A DNA stretch of 64,000 nucleotides from CAYHPR01 sp964358895 (GCA_964358895.1 CAYHPR010000003.1:1-64000); one strand, 5' to 3'. Shown: positions 44,215 to 54,524, counted from the stretch's first letter. Made by a program: numbers and translations. The notes: a model not told the origin generated them from the sequence alone.

Positions 44215-45507
44215 TTGGTAAATAAATTATTACATAATAACTTTAAAAAGTTTAAGAAAATATTTATTGAACCTAGTGGTAATTTTATATTTTTATTTTT
44301 TGTAGCATTACTACTCTTTCTTACTATAAAAATAAGTTGTGCAGGTTTAAATGCAGATGAATATTCTTATTATAATTTACTTAGATCTCTAATTGATTAC
44401 GGAGATCTTACTCACCTTCCTAGTGAACTTTCCAGATTTATTTATCTGGCACAGCCCGGATATCCTATATTTACTTACCCGATTTATTTACTAACTAATG
44501 AAGTTTATACTGTTTTTAACATATCTCTCAAGGAGATTGATAAAGATATTTGGCCAATAAATTACACTTTAGAACAGTTATACGATAAAGAAAAATTTTA
44601 TGACAGTACGAACAAATTATTAGACGGTCGCCTCATAGTTAGTTTGTATGTGGTAAGTATACTCTTTTTTCTAATAGGTTTATATTTTCTTAGTCGAACT
44701 CTTCAGAATAAACTATTATTATTCTTATTTTTCTCAAGCCCAGGTCTTGTCGCACATTTTTTATATAATTTTACTTATCCAACTTTTGTAGTTATAGGTT
44801 TAAATTCTTTGATAGTATTCTTATGGGTAAACAGCGCTAATAAAAACAACTATTTTTTACTTGGATTTATTCAAGGTCTTGCAGGCTTGGTAAGATATTC
44901 TACGTTAATCTTCTTACCTTTCTTTATTTTATTGCTCTTACAAGAAAAGAAAAAAAAGGAAGCATTGTTTTTAATTTTAGGATTTATCTGCGTTGCTTGG
45001 GTTTATTTATATATAAACTACGTATTTAGAGAAAATCCTATTGATTTAGGACAAAACTTTATTATTGAACGATCAATAGTAAGCACAATTAATTCCGACC
45101 TATTAGAAAGTATAATTAAATTAACTAATCTTCAATATATTCTGGTTATTCCTGCGGGTTTCTTGTCCTTTTTCTATATTAAAAAAATGAACAGTAAATT
45201 TAAAATTTTAAAGCAGACTATGTTAGTTTATTTTTTAATTTTCTTTTTGATTTTAAGTGGATCTTATTATTATTCTGCATTAAATCTTACATACGACACC
45301 AGTAGATATTTTAGTGAATTACTCCCAATAAGTTTATTATCGATCGATAAATTACCTACGCGCATACAGAGATTAGTTTTGTTCGGAATACTTATCTTGA
45401 CACCATTTAGTTATTTTTCATTTCCTTGGTTGGACAACGGCGGAAATAGTTGCATCTCATCTATTTTGGGAAATTTAGGACATATGTTCGGATTAGTTCC
45501 TGAATAA
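44215..45507 (+). CDS. PMT-like membrane glycosyltransferase (GT-C)
   Basis: The 430 residues hold about nine or ten hydrophobic segments. The first loop has NADEYSYYNLL, the Asp-Glu pair typical of GT39-like enzymes, suggesting transfer of a sugar from a polyprenyl-phosphate donor outside the membrane. The start is a TTG at 44215; I saw no better in-frame ATG near. It is very AT-rich. It is convergent with the membrane protein at 45513. Confidence 0.72.
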   Translation: MVNKLLHNNFKKFKKIFIEPSGNFIFLFFVALLLFLTIKISCAGLNADEYSYYNLLRSLIDYGDLTHLPSELSRFIYLAQPGYPIFTYPIYLLTNEVYTVFNISLKEIDKDIWPINYTLEQLYDKEKFYDSTNKLLDGRLIVSLYVVSILFFLIGLYFLSRTLQNKLLLFLFFSSPGLVAHFLYNFTYPTFVVIGLNSLIVFLWVNSANKNNYFLLGFIQGLAGLVRYSTLIFLPFFILLLLQEKKKKEALFLILGFICVAWVYLYINYVFRENPIDLGQNFIIERSIVSTINSDLLESIIKLTNLQYILVIPAGFLSFFYIKKMNSKFKILKQTMLVYFLIFFLILSGSYYYSALNLTYDTSRYFSELLPISLLSIDKLPTRIQRLVLFGILILTPFSYFSFPWLDNGGNSCISSILGNLGHMFGLVPE

Positions 45508-45512
45508 TTTAT

Positions 45513-47033
45513 TTAGTTTCTTATCAATACAGAGTATCCCTTCATCCCAGTTATTTTTTCTGGTATTTCAGAGTTTATTACCTCTTTATACTTTTTTAAG
45601 CAGTCCCTATTAACGCCATTATAGCTTAAAAAATTTCCAGGTTTTAATTTTATTATAATATCGAACTCAATGTTTTCGCATTTGTTAACAACAATCTGTT
45701 CATCCCATAAACCTACTTTATCCAGATTCTGAAGGGTATAAGGATCGCCATACTCTATATCCTTATTTTTGTTAATACCCACAGAATATCCCTCTATGAA
45801 ACTACTATTCTTATCTATGAGATACTCTTCGGTTTTTTTCATAATATCGGAATATTCCTTCAAATTTTCTTCGACATAATGATAAAAATTAAAAAAATTT
45901 GTCGGATCTAAACTTTCAATTAATGTGCTTTTTTCATATACATTAAACGGATAACCCTCTGGAGTGTCTTTTCCGAGAGGAGATGGGAAGATCACAAGAA
46001 AAATGAACACAAATACTAAGAGCATTTTCATATTCTGCCATTTATTTTTATTTTTTATTATTTCATAAATTAATAAGGCAGTTCCGATAGTTAGTACAAA
46101 CATTAATTCAAGATAATAATTTGTGTCGCTGCCAGTTTTACCGATTTTAATAAGTGAAATTAATATTAATATTAGATAAATGCAAAGGAAAGGAGGTTTT
46201 CGCTTTATCAGTATATATGTGCCGCCAATTATAAATAATAAATTTTTCTGGAAAAATAAGAAGATTTTTTCAAAAAAGAACTCAAACGAATAGTTAATTC
46301 CAGGTATCGAATAGATTAAGGTGTGTAATACGTACTCTGATCTAGTCATATTCTCTAAAATCAATATAAATGCAGTTAGACTAATCATATATATAAAAAT
46401 AATTTTTGTTAGACTTCTTTCATGGTTTAAAAATAAGTATATACATGCAGCTATGGGCCCAAGGATAAGCTCAGATTTAGTAAAAATCGCCAATATAAAG
46501 AAGATAATAGAAAAATAACAATTATTTTTACTCTTTTTATAATATAATATAAAATAAACACCTAATGCGGTAAATAAAATACCAAGCATATCAACTCTAA
46601 ATAATGTTGACCATCTGAACACATACTCAGAAACGAAGAATAATAAAAATGAAATCAGACTTATACTTCTATTTGAAGTTTCATTGTGAATAATTTTATA
46701 TATAATTAATCCAATTAAAAGTGCGCTTATGAAGGATACTGCTCTTCCAACTATCAAGGATTTACCAATGAAAAGCATCGGTAGAGCCGAGAAGAGATAA
46801 TAGACTGGGGGATAGAGCGTTACAGTAAACGGGCGTTCAAAAATATCAGTGTATAATCGGGATTCTTCATACATGCGTACGGTGTCCTGAAAGACATATG
46901 GTTCGATATAATTAATGTTATATTCAAATCCAAGAATCAATCCGGAATAAGCTAAAAATGCCATAAAATTAACTAAAAGAATAGACAATACAATAATTAT
47001 AGGAAACAAATACAAAAAATCTAAGCGTTTCAT
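45513..47033 (-). CDS. Polytopic membrane protein, GT-C glycosyltransferase-like
   Basis: The 506 residues contain about ten hydrophobic segments and a soluble C-terminal part of ~150 residues. The first loop (about 40-75) contains acidic residues and a TLYPPVYYLFSALP phrase like the HPPL/YPP motif of GT-C enzymes, so it is probably a polyprenyl-phosphate-sugar-dependent transferase. The catalytic acid is uncertain. It lies downstream of the GH15-like gene on the same strand, 35 bases away, so the two may be co-transcribed. Confidence 0.65.
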   Translation of the reverse strand: MKRLDFLYLFPIIIVLSILLVNFMAFLAYSGLILGFEYNINYIEPYVFQDTVRMYEESRLYTDIFERPFTVTLYPPVYYLFSALPMLFIGKSLIVGRAVSFISALLIGLIIYKIIHNETSNRSISLISFLLFFVSEYVFRWSTLFRVDMLGILFTALGVYFILYYKKSKNNCYFSIIFFILAIFTKSELILGPIAACIYLFLNHERSLTKIIFIYMISLTAFILILENMTRSEYVLHTLIYSIPGINYSFEFFFEKIFLFFQKNLLFIIGGTYILIKRKPPFLCIYLILILISLIKIGKTGSDTNYYLELMFVLTIGTALLIYEIIKNKNKWQNMKMLLVFVFIFLVIFPSPLGKDTPEGYPFNVYEKSTLIESLDPTNFFNFYHYVEENLKEYSDIMKKTEEYLIDKNSSFIEGYSVGINKNKDIEYGDPYTLQNLDKVGLWDEQIVVNKCENIEFDIIIKLKPGNFLSYNGVNRDCLKKYKEVINSEIPEKITGMKGYSVLIRN

Positions 47034-47068
47034 AATTTATTTATCATATGCTATGTTTTAAACATAGT

Positions 47069-49738
47069 TTATATTATTCTTATAATCCGAATAATTTTTA
47101 CTTTATCTTTTTCAAGTTCTGTTTCAAAATCTATTATTTTATCAATATTTAGTTGTACTTCAAAACCAAAAAACCCAATCCCTTCTATAAGATTAATGAT
47201 TCCTCCAGTTCTTTCCTGACCTATTAAGTTAATATCTATGGGCAAACGGTTGTTTAGGTTCCAGATTCTTTCATTTCCTTCAATCTCTTCTGAGAATTCA
47301 ATTTTTCCAGAAACATACATGCGCTCATTCAGATTGTTATATCCGTTTAGATCATTTATAGTAATGCTTGCATTAATCCATGTCCAATTGGATGGAAGTT
47401 TCGGTTTAAGCATTAACGTGTTTGTTAAAGCATTGTAATCTGGGTCAGCAAATTTAAGATAAGCATCAGCAAAGAATGTTTCCGATTCCCAAGTATTTGG
47501 CCAGGCTGCTTCAAAAATAAATGGTTTAATTCCTGGTTTTTCTATTAAGCTAAACGTTGTATTGTCCTTCGGCTTAGCAATCTGCTCGGCCATTAAACCA
47601 AGGTGATCTGTGTGGTCTGCAATAAATTTAAGATAATTATGAGCTTCATCAATGTCATTTCCATTGTTTCTATCAAACAGATACTGTGCAATCCAAACGC
47701 TACTTAATGTCCATGGGCCTCCATCATAATATACGTCCGCAAAGTCAGGACTATTGTCAGGTTTCTGTATGTCTCCCCATATATTAGTAAATCTATCCTG
47801 GCTATAATCTGTACTCTCTTCGTTGTAAATCCACGGATCCGTCCTGTATCTTATCGCCGAATAAGGTCCAAAATAATCCATTTCATTATTAACCATTTTG
47901 AATTTGTTTTTTGGATCTTCAACAACACTTAAATCCGGGTTATTAAGATAATACTTTATTGCTTCAAACGTTTTTATTATTTTATCTTCGTTAGGTGCAA
48001 AAACATTTAGGGGGGTAACTGCGCCTAGCATAGAAATGTCAAGCACCTTTGATCGAGTAATATTATTACTATATCGAAAACTTCTTTTATGATTTATAGC
48101 GTGTAAATACCTTCCTTCTTTTTCTTCCCACATCTGTTCAAGACCTTGCTTGATCAATGTTTTTCTCTGTTGTCCTATATCTGCATCCTTTTTCTCTCCC
48201 TTTTCATTCGCTAAATTCTCTAATGCCTCAAGCCCTGCATAAACTGCTGCATTTGTATAGAAAAATGCACCAAACTTATCTTCCCATAATTCTTGTGAAA
48301 ACATAAGACTTTCATTTTCCATAAAGTCAATCTGTCTACTCCAATACGTATCCTGATCATCATTTTCACTAGCTCCAAATGCCAAACTTTTTATTTGCTC
48401 ATAATAACTAAAAATCAAATTATTTCCAGTTCGTTCATAATATTTCCATGTTGACCAAGGTATAAGCGCACCAGAATCTACTTGAACGTTTATCCAATCA
48501 CTTTTCATTCCATCAGCATAGTACCGTTGTAAAAAATAAGTATTTCCCTGTCTGTTTATTATTTTCTCCGATTTATTTACCCATTTTAGAAGTTCCACGA
48601 AATTATTCTGACCGTATTTCGACATTGTATCAAATACAAACGCTTCATCTCTTAGCCAAATACCTCTATACGCCCCACCAATAAGTCCTGCTAGATAAAC
48701 TCCTCTTTCTTCATCAAAAAGTAAATTCGTTAGGATAAGAGCTCTTTTTGCAATGGCATCCATGTCTTTATCTGGTGTAGTCAAAGACGTTAGCGTTAAT
48801 AAGAAATTTTTCCAATGTTTTTTAGTCAATTCTTCGAGTACATCTACTGACTGATTAACTAGCCACGTCTTGATAGGAACTTCCCAGTAATAATATGCTT
48901 GAAAATCATCTTTATAAGGTCCATATGCTCCAATAACAAATAAAGTTACATCTTTAGTTTCATTAGGTTTTAGCTCTCCGATAGGCCAGGTTATTATTGT
49001 TAACGAATCATTTTGTTTCTTAATAACTGAATGTTTCTGAAAACTTAAAGTTTCAAAAAATAATGAAGCACCATTTGTTTCAACATCATACCTAAGTATC
49101 GAATTGTTAGAAATCACTAACTGATCTTTATCTTTACCACCATTTATTGACCAATCTTCGAAGTAAAATAAACTCACGTTTTTTATAGTAATCTCTCTCT
49201 CATTTTTTACTTGTATTTTTCTAATTATAAAATTAGTCAGCCTTTTGTTATCTGAATTTATCGGAAAGTTAATCTCATCAGATTTTGGAGCAAAATCATT
49301 TATTTTTATACTGATCCCATTTTTATTTGCGTTGGTTTCCAAGATTGCCGTATCTTTAACGTACTCCTGTTTGTGGTTCCATTCGTCCGTGTTTAGCCAG
49401 TCTATATCTGGATTATTTTCATTAGTTTCGCTATAACCAAAAAAGTTTGACCAAATATTGAATTTCGCATAACTAAATGTACTCTCTAAAGGCGTAGATC
49501 TCCCGTACATACTATTTTTTGAGGTCACCCCTAAATGTGGTGCAAAAATATCATATAATGTGCCGCGTTTATCAATTATTGCCAGAATCTGACCATTTCC
49601 AATTATTCCATCTGGATTTCTTATATCCTCAGTATTTTTTGGCCATAAGTTTGTGTCATTATTTTCTTTCAACTGCATTGCATTATTTAACGAAAAATTT
49701 AAAATCACAAAGATTATCAGCACACAGTACATTCTCAT
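47069..49738 (-). CDS. GH15 glucoamylase-like glycoside hydrolase, secreted
   Basis: A signal peptide covers residues ~1-20. An N-terminal beta-sandwich (about 30-310) precedes a helical catalytic barrel, the usual prokaryotic GH15 layout. Motifs are RGIWLRDEAFVF (358-369), VDSGALIPW, ELWEDKFGAFFYTNAAVYAGL with probable acid E486, DGGPWTLSSVWIAQYL, and GLMAEQI with the probable base. The family releases glucose or related sugars from alpha-glucans or trehalose-like links. With the GH10 enzyme it is one of two secreted hydrolases in the island. Length (889 aa) is above average. Confidence 0.82.
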   Translation of the reverse strand: MRMYCVLIIFVILNFSLNNAMQLKENNDTNLWPKNTEDIRNPDGIIGNGQILAIIDKRGTLYDIFAPHLGVTSKNSMYGRSTPLESTFSYAKFNIWSNFFGYSETNENNPDIDWLNTDEWNHKQEYVKDTAILETNANKNGISIKINDFAPKSDEINFPINSDNKRLTNFIIRKIQVKNEREITIKNVSLFYFEDWSINGGKDKDQLVISNNSILRYDVETNGASLFFETLSFQKHSVIKKQNDSLTIITWPIGELKPNETKDVTLFVIGAYGPYKDDFQAYYYWEVPIKTWLVNQSVDVLEELTKKHWKNFLLTLTSLTTPDKDMDAIAKRALILTNLLFDEERGVYLAGLIGGAYRGIWLRDEAFVFDTMSKYGQNNFVELLKWVNKSEKIINRQGNTYFLQRYYADGMKSDWINVQVDSGALIPWSTWKYYERTGNNLIFSYYEQIKSLAFGASENDDQDTYWSRQIDFMENESLMFSQELWEDKFGAFFYTNAAVYAGLEALENLANEKGEKKDADIGQQRKTLIKQGLEQMWEEKEGRYLHAINHKRSFRYSNNITRSKVLDISMLGAVTPLNVFAPNEDKIIKTFEAIKYYLNNPDLSVVEDPKNKFKMVNNEMDYFGPYSAIRYRTDPWIYNEESTDYSQDRFTNIWGDIQKPDNSPDFADVYYDGGPWTLSSVWIAQYLFDRNNGNDIDEAHNYLKFIADHTDHLGLMAEQIAKPKDNTTFSLIEKPGIKPFIFEAAWPNTWESETFFADAYLKFADPDYNALTNTLMLKPKLPSNWTWINASITINDLNGYNNLNERMYVSGKIEFSEEIEGNERIWNLNNRLPIDINLIGQERTGGIINLIEGIGFFGFEVQLNIDKIIDFETELEKDKVKIIRIIRII

Positions 49739-49750
49739 TTTATCTTGCTC

Positions 49751-50440
49751 TCATTTTTTATTAACACGAAATATTAATAGTTTTAAGAAAGTTTCAACCA
49801 TGGCAATTAAGCTAAGTTTTGAGCCTGATTTTTCTTTCCAAATTATTGGGATAGAGGTTATGGTATAACCTTTATTCTTTGCTTTCCAAAGAATCTCTGC
49901 ATCAAAACCCCAGCGTTCATTTTTTAAATTTTTAAATAACTCTCCTGCAATCTTTCTTTTAAAACCTTTTATTCCAACTGCAACGTCATAATCAATCTCA
50001 AATAATATTTTGCTATACGCTCTATATATCTTACTAAGTTCCATTCTTAAAAACGATCGTTCCGTTTTCGAATCTTTATGCATTCTATCTCCCAAAACTA
50101 AATCAAACGCAATAAGGCGACTTATCACGTTTTTGATTATTTCGGGGGAAATCGCGCCATCGGCATCTATAAAAATAATATTCTTTCCACTACTTAATTC
50201 TATCCCGGTTTTTATAGCGGCACCTTTGCCTTTATTTTTTTTATAATTATATAACTGTATATCTCGTTCTTTTTTTATAATTGATTTTATAATTATTTCA
50301 GTCCTATCCGTCGATCCATCATTAATTATTAAAATTTCCTTATCCTTTATTCCTTTTACAAATTTAATAAGTTTTATTAAAAATGGTTTTATTCTTTTTT
50401 CTTCATTATAAGCTGGTACGATTATAGTTAAGTTTTTCAT
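49751..50440 (-). CDS. Polyprenyl-phosphate glycosyltransferase (DPM1/ALG5-like GT2)
   Basis: The 229 residues have LTIIVPAYNEEKRIKPFL, NDGSTDRT, NKGKGAAIKTG, FIDADGA and a closing WGFDAEILWKAKNKGY, the pattern of dolichyl-phosphate mannose/glucose synthases. Such enzymes charge the polyprenyl-phosphate that the GT-C transferases nearby use. No C-terminal membrane segments are present, so it is the short, soluble type. It is upstream of the GH15-like gene, 12 bases apart on the same strand. Confidence 0.86.
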   Translation of the reverse strand: MKNLTIIVPAYNEEKRIKPFLIKLIKFVKGIKDKEILIINDGSTDRTEIIIKSIIKKERDIQLYNYKKNKGKGAAIKTGIELSSGKNIIFIDADGAISPEIIKNVISRLIAFDLVLGDRMHKDSKTERSFLRMELSKIYRAYSKILFEIDYDVAVGIKGFKRKIAGELFKNLKNERWGFDAEILWKAKNKGYTITSIPIIWKEKSGSKLSLIAMVETFLKLLIFRVNKK

Positions 50441-50541
50441 TTGTCACATTTAAGTGTTCATCTTTATCTATTTAACTAAGTACTTAATGGACATAGCCAT
50501 AGACATAGAAACCTTTTTAAGTCTCATTGAATTGTTATAAC

Positions 50542-50784
50542 ATGGCAAAAAAGACCAAGAGGGCGACAAAAATGGCGAAAAAAGATTCAAGTCAACGAAA
50601 CCAAGCAATCGGTATACTTATCTTAGCACTTATTGTGGCAGCTTTATTTGTGATTGTGGCAACAATTCCTCAGAGAACAACTCCGCAGACCGGAGCAGTT
50701 ATCACAGGTGGTCAAGTTCAGCCACAAGTTACAAACGTATCTAAGCCATTGACAACGCTGCGCGTTGTTTATACTAAGTCGTAG
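50542..50784 (+). CDS. Small single-pass membrane protein (80 aa)
   Basis: A very basic N-terminus (MAKKTKRATKMAKKD) precedes one membrane helix (about residues 25-45). A Thr/Gln-rich extracytoplasmic tail follows. The orientation is probably tail outside. The ATG at 50542 is ~25 bases after a CTTTTTAAG TATA-like box, so the message is probably leaderless. I do not recognise a family. It stands alone between the glycan island and the next membrane protein. Confidence 0.6.
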   Translation: MAKKTKRATKMAKKDSSQRNQAIGILILALIVAALFVIVATIPQRTTPQTGAVITGGQVQPQVTNVSKPLTTLRVVYTKS

Positions 50785-50865
50785 AATTAGTTTTTAGAAT
50801 TAGATTTTCGTTCTAGCTATCAGATCAACTTAAATATTATTTCTTTTCTTATTCTATTCTCAGGT

Positions 50866-52914
50866 ATGTTTATGAAAGTTCCTAGGCTCCCTTATCCATT
50901 CATAGTAATATCTATTCTAGAATTATTCACACTGTTTGCTTATATAATCCCTTTTGTAGAAAAAAATAACCTTTACATCTGGGACATGGTCGGTCATTAT
51001 TATTTGGCAGATTATTACAAAACAACTCTTTGGCCTCGTTTTGTAGGTTGGAACCCGCATTTTTTTGGAGGCTTTCCGCAAGGACAGTTCTATCCTCCAT
51101 TATTCCATTGGTTAGTCGGAGGGATTGGTCAATTGACGGGTACATTCTGGGCATTTAAGCTGCTGACAGTTATCGGGTTGCTTCTACCACCGTTCGCATT
51201 TCTTTATTTTGTTAGAAAACTCGGATTCAACGACAAAGAATCGGCACTTGCTGTGCTTTTCATGTTTCTTCCAATGATTTACGGATTTCATGGTGGCGGG
51301 TTCGAATCCACATTTAACATAGGTTTAGTAACTCAAGGTTTTTCTATTTCAATTTTATTTTTTTATTTAGGTGCTTTTATAAGTTCGTTAAGAAATAAGC
51401 GTTTCATATCATCAAGTATCTTTTTCGTATTGTTAGCACTCTCTCATTTTTACAGTACTTTTGCTGGAATCGTAGCAGCATTTGTAATTCTGTCGACCTT
51501 TTCTTTTACACAAACGCAGTTTGCTAAAGACTATTTTATTACGAGTTTTAAACATGCCTGCTTATCTTTAGCCCTTTTGAGTTTTTGGTTAATTCCGTTC
51601 ATAGTTAATCTTCCATTCATTTCATCTTCTTATATCTCTGGTGAATTGCAGCCAATCTCCTCTGTAACGTTTTTTCTTTTATTGATCTCAATAATTGTCA
51701 TAGCCAAAAATCAAGATAACCGGGCGTTTCTTGCGTTAGTCATTGCATTAGTCTTTCTTTTGTTATACGTTTTAGAATCAGTATTGACTAAATATCTGCC
51801 AATACAGTTGTATAGATTTTCTCTTTATCCGAGTATTTTTATTTCCGTTCCAGTGGGTATCTTGGCAGTTTATCTAACGGGCAAAACGATTTCAAAATAT
51901 TTTGGTCCATTTATAGAAAAAATAAAAATTTCAATAAATGAAGAAAAAATTTATCCATACCTGTCTGTTTTTTTTGTAGGCTTAACATTGTTTTTACTCT
52001 TTTCCGTACGTATATTTAATGTAGCAAATCCAGTCGGAACATTTGACATGAAACTCAATCTTCCTCTCGAGTTCGATTTTAGTTCAGGAAGAGTTCTAAC
52101 AAATCCAATACAAAGCGATACAGGAGGACTTAATCCGATGTATCATATCGCTTCGCATCAAGTTGCATGGAACGGAGCTGAGGAAGTCGGGGGACTTTTT
52201 GTTGAATCGACTCCGAATGCGGGTTACATTCAGCATATTAAACGTGAAATTGATCCAAGAGCGGCTAGCTGGGGCATCCCTACCTCATATATAACTGAAA
52301 ATAAAGATGTTCTTTTGCCTTATCATGCAAAATATCTCGGAATCAGCTATATTTTGACAAATATAGACCCTACATACTTCGAATCAATTTTTGGTAGATT
52401 ATATTACTGGTATATAGATACGAATTCCGTATTCGGCATCTATAGATTAATTCATATCGCAGATAACAATGTGTTCGAAGTTCTTGATTATCAACCTGTC
52501 AAAGTTAATGGAGATTGGAGAGATGAGCAATTTGGTTGGTTCTTCGATGATCAAAGAATATCGAAGTTGATAACTCCAGACGATGTCCCTTCAGTTGTAG
52601 GATCAAAAAATGTCACCGTTACGGTTTTGAGAAAAGAACCAGAACGAATAGAGTTGTTCATTAATTCTATGTCTCTTGTCCCAATTCATATTAAGATTCC
52701 CTATTATTCAAATTGGAATGCATACGTAAACGGCGTTAAGACGCAGATATATAAAGTTCCAGTAAATATGATGCTTGTTTATGGAAGCGGAGTGGTTGAA
52801 TTACGTTATGAACCAACTGCTTCAGATTATCTAGGTATGTTTATTAGTGCAATAGCAATTAGTTATTTGGCCTACGGTGTTATATTTGAAAAGAAAAATA
52901 AAAAAATTAAATAA
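50866..52914 (+). CDS. PTPS-related membrane protein (YfhO/PF10131-like), 682 aa
   Basis: About twelve hydrophobic segments lie in the first ~400 residues; residues ~400-655 are a soluble domain, and a last helix is at ~658-675. The first loop has the phrase WNPHFFGGFPQGQFYPPLFHW, typical of the membrane family labelled 6-pyruvoyl-tetrahydropterin-synthase-related. The name is historical; its members look like GT-C glycosyltransferases acting at the cell surface. Two ATG codons (50866, 50872) are in frame. Overlaps the next gene by 38 bases if that gene starts at 52877. Confidence 0.78.
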   Translation: MFMKVPRLPYPFIVISILELFTLFAYIIPFVEKNNLYIWDMVGHYYLADYYKTTLWPRFVGWNPHFFGGFPQGQFYPPLFHWLVGGIGQLTGTFWAFKLLTVIGLLLPPFAFLYFVRKLGFNDKESALAVLFMFLPMIYGFHGGGFESTFNIGLVTQGFSISILFFYLGAFISSLRNKRFISSSIFFVLLALSHFYSTFAGIVAAFVILSTFSFTQTQFAKDYFITSFKHACLSLALLSFWLIPFIVNLPFISSSYISGELQPISSVTFFLLLISIIVIAKNQDNRAFLALVIALVFLLLYVLESVLTKYLPIQLYRFSLYPSIFISVPVGILAVYLTGKTISKYFGPFIEKIKISINEEKIYPYLSVFFVGLTLFLLFSVRIFNVANPVGTFDMKLNLPLEFDFSSGRVLTNPIQSDTGGLNPMYHIASHQVAWNGAEEVGGLFVESTPNAGYIQHIKREIDPRAASWGIPTSYITENKDVLLPYHAKYLGISYILTNIDPTYFESIFGRLYYWYIDTNSVFGIYRLIHIADNNVFEVLDYQPVKVNGDWRDEQFGWFFDDQRISKLITPDDVPSVVGSKNVTVTVLRKEPERIELFINSMSLVPIHIKIPYYSNWNAYVNGVKTQIYKVPVNMMLVYGSGVVELRYEPTASDYLGMFISAIAISYLAYGVIFEKKNKKIK

Positions 52915-54388
52915 TTTAAATAATTTAAATGTAGGGAGTTCTTTTAATCTCATAAATTTTTTGTTCAGTTTTTTTGATGCAAAAAAGATTGCATTTTTTT
53001 CATTTATCTTTTATTTTTTATTAATTCAGATTTATCCTTATAGGACATTTTTAGTGGGAGATGAAGTATTCTATTATGATCAAGCTATAAAATTGCGCCA
53101 AGGTGTTATTGAAAACTTTCAAAATACTCAACCCTTCGCATATCCTGTATTTCTTGCAATAACTTTCATTTCTGATCTTACTATTCTTAGAATTATTAAT
53201 TCAGCTATTGTATCTATCTCGGTCTACTTCCTATTTTTATATACTGAAAAGTTTTTCAGCAAAAAAACTGCAACGTTATCTACCTTAATCTTTATAGTAA
53301 ATCCTTGGACAGTTCAGATCGCTACGATATTATACACGGAATCTTTATTTCTTCTTTTTCTAATCCTCTCCTTCATCTTATATGAAAAATTTAAAGAAAA
53401 AAACGAGATCAAAATTTCGTTGTTGCTCGGATTATTTTTAGGACTTGCAATTGAAACTAGAATCGTAGGTATCTTTTTACCCGCATTCTTCTTAATAAGA
53501 TCTATTTTTGATCGGCGATTAACTAAATTTTTGCCAGCACTGGTTTTATCAATTTTAATTTTCTTACCGTATCAAATACTAACTTCCGGAAAATTTATTC
53601 AAGAAAAAGTATACTGGACAGGATTTGACAGATACTTGTTCTCTTCCGCATTAGTAGAACTTTTTACAATTCCATTTGCTGAAAATCTACTTTTAGGTCC
53701 AGCAGTTATATCTATCGGAGTTTTTATGTTCGGTTTAGTCATTTTTTATGGAAGTTACTACCTATTTTATAAAAAATCAGATATAGTGTTTTTTATAATT
53801 TTGTTCACTACTGCGTTCACATTTACATCGAATTACCTATGGGGCAGATATTTTCTTCCACTGCTGCCCTTTTTTAGTATAGCAATCGTTTACGGTTACG
53901 AATTATCTAAAAAACTGAAAGAAAAGATTATCGAATACGGTTATTTGTTCTTCTTTATAATCTACTTTTCTACTTCATTTATCGATGCGACAGGTGTATT
54001 ATTCGGTTTCGAGAGGCCAATATTTTTATCATTTAATCGTTTTTATACAGTTCCTCCTTCAGGTTGTATGTTATTAGATAAAGACTGGACGTTATATCAC
54101 GGAGATATAAATTCAACAATTAATCTACCAAAATTTGATCAGTATGGAAATGCAGACTATCTAAAATCTGTTAGTATAAATGATTCTTATTCAAAGATTG
54201 TTGTATCAAACGGTGACGACGGTTATGAACTTTTTATCAATGATAATTTCATAGATAAAACACAAGATTCAGTTTTTAAGCCACATACAACTTACTATCA
54301 ATTAAATCCCGGGGAGTATAACTTCAGATTTTTTGTATATAACCGTTACAATATAGGCGGGATAGGACAAGTGATGTTATGCAAGTGA
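52877..54388 (+). CDS. GT39-like membrane glycosyltransferase
   Basis: About ten hydrophobic segments and a C-terminal soluble domain of ~110 residues. The first loop reads FLVGDEVFYYDQA, with the Asp-Glu pair of PMT-like enzymes. The start is uncertain: GTG at 52877 and TTG at 52886 overlap the upstream gene, and a TTG near 52962 would begin after its stop. The region after the upstream stop has a short AAT-TTA repeat that encodes Asn/Leu and is probably not folded. Probable sugar transfer from polyprenyl-phosphate at the outer face. Confidence 0.76.
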   Translation: MLYLKRKIKKLNNLNNLNVGSSFNLINFLFSFFDAKKIAFFSFIFYFLLIQIYPYRTFLVGDEVFYYDQAIKLRQGVIENFQNTQPFAYPVFLAITFISDLTILRIINSAIVSISVYFLFLYTEKFFSKKTATLSTLIFIVNPWTVQIATILYTESLFLLFLILSFILYEKFKEKNEIKISLLLGLFLGLAIETRIVGIFLPAFFLIRSIFDRRLTKFLPALVLSILIFLPYQILTSGKFIQEKVYWTGFDRYLFSSALVELFTIPFAENLLLGPAVISIGVFMFGLVIFYGSYYLFYKKSDIVFFIILFTTAFTFTSNYLWGRYFLPLLPFFSIAIVYGYELSKKLKEKIIEYGYLFFFIIYFSTSFIDATGVLFGFERPIFLSFNRFYTVPPSGCMLLDKDWTLYHGDINSTINLPKFDQYGNADYLKSVSINDSYSKIVVSNGDDGYELFINDNFIDKTQDSVFKPHTTYYQLNPGEYNFRFFVYNRYNIGGIGQVMLCK

Positions 54389-54392
54389 GTTT

Positions 54393-54491
54393 ATGAAAAT
54401 GAAAAATAAAACTCAAATCAAAATTTCTATTGTTGTTCCAGCACACGACGGTCAAAGTTTTTTAGGAATAACCGATTGTACGTGTTTATAA
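54393..54491 (+). pseudogene. Truncated GT2 glycosyltransferase remnant
   Basis: A 32-codon frame opens 4 bases after the previous stop and encodes IKISIVVPAHDGQ, the unmistakable first strand of a GT2 enzyme. It then meets a stop after the next 15 codons. No downstream continuation in any frame is visible before the HTH gene at 54525. It is probably the front end of a deleted glycosyltransferase. Confidence 0.5.
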
Positions 54492-54524
54492 CATTTACGG
54501 TATATATCCACCATACTTGGTAAT

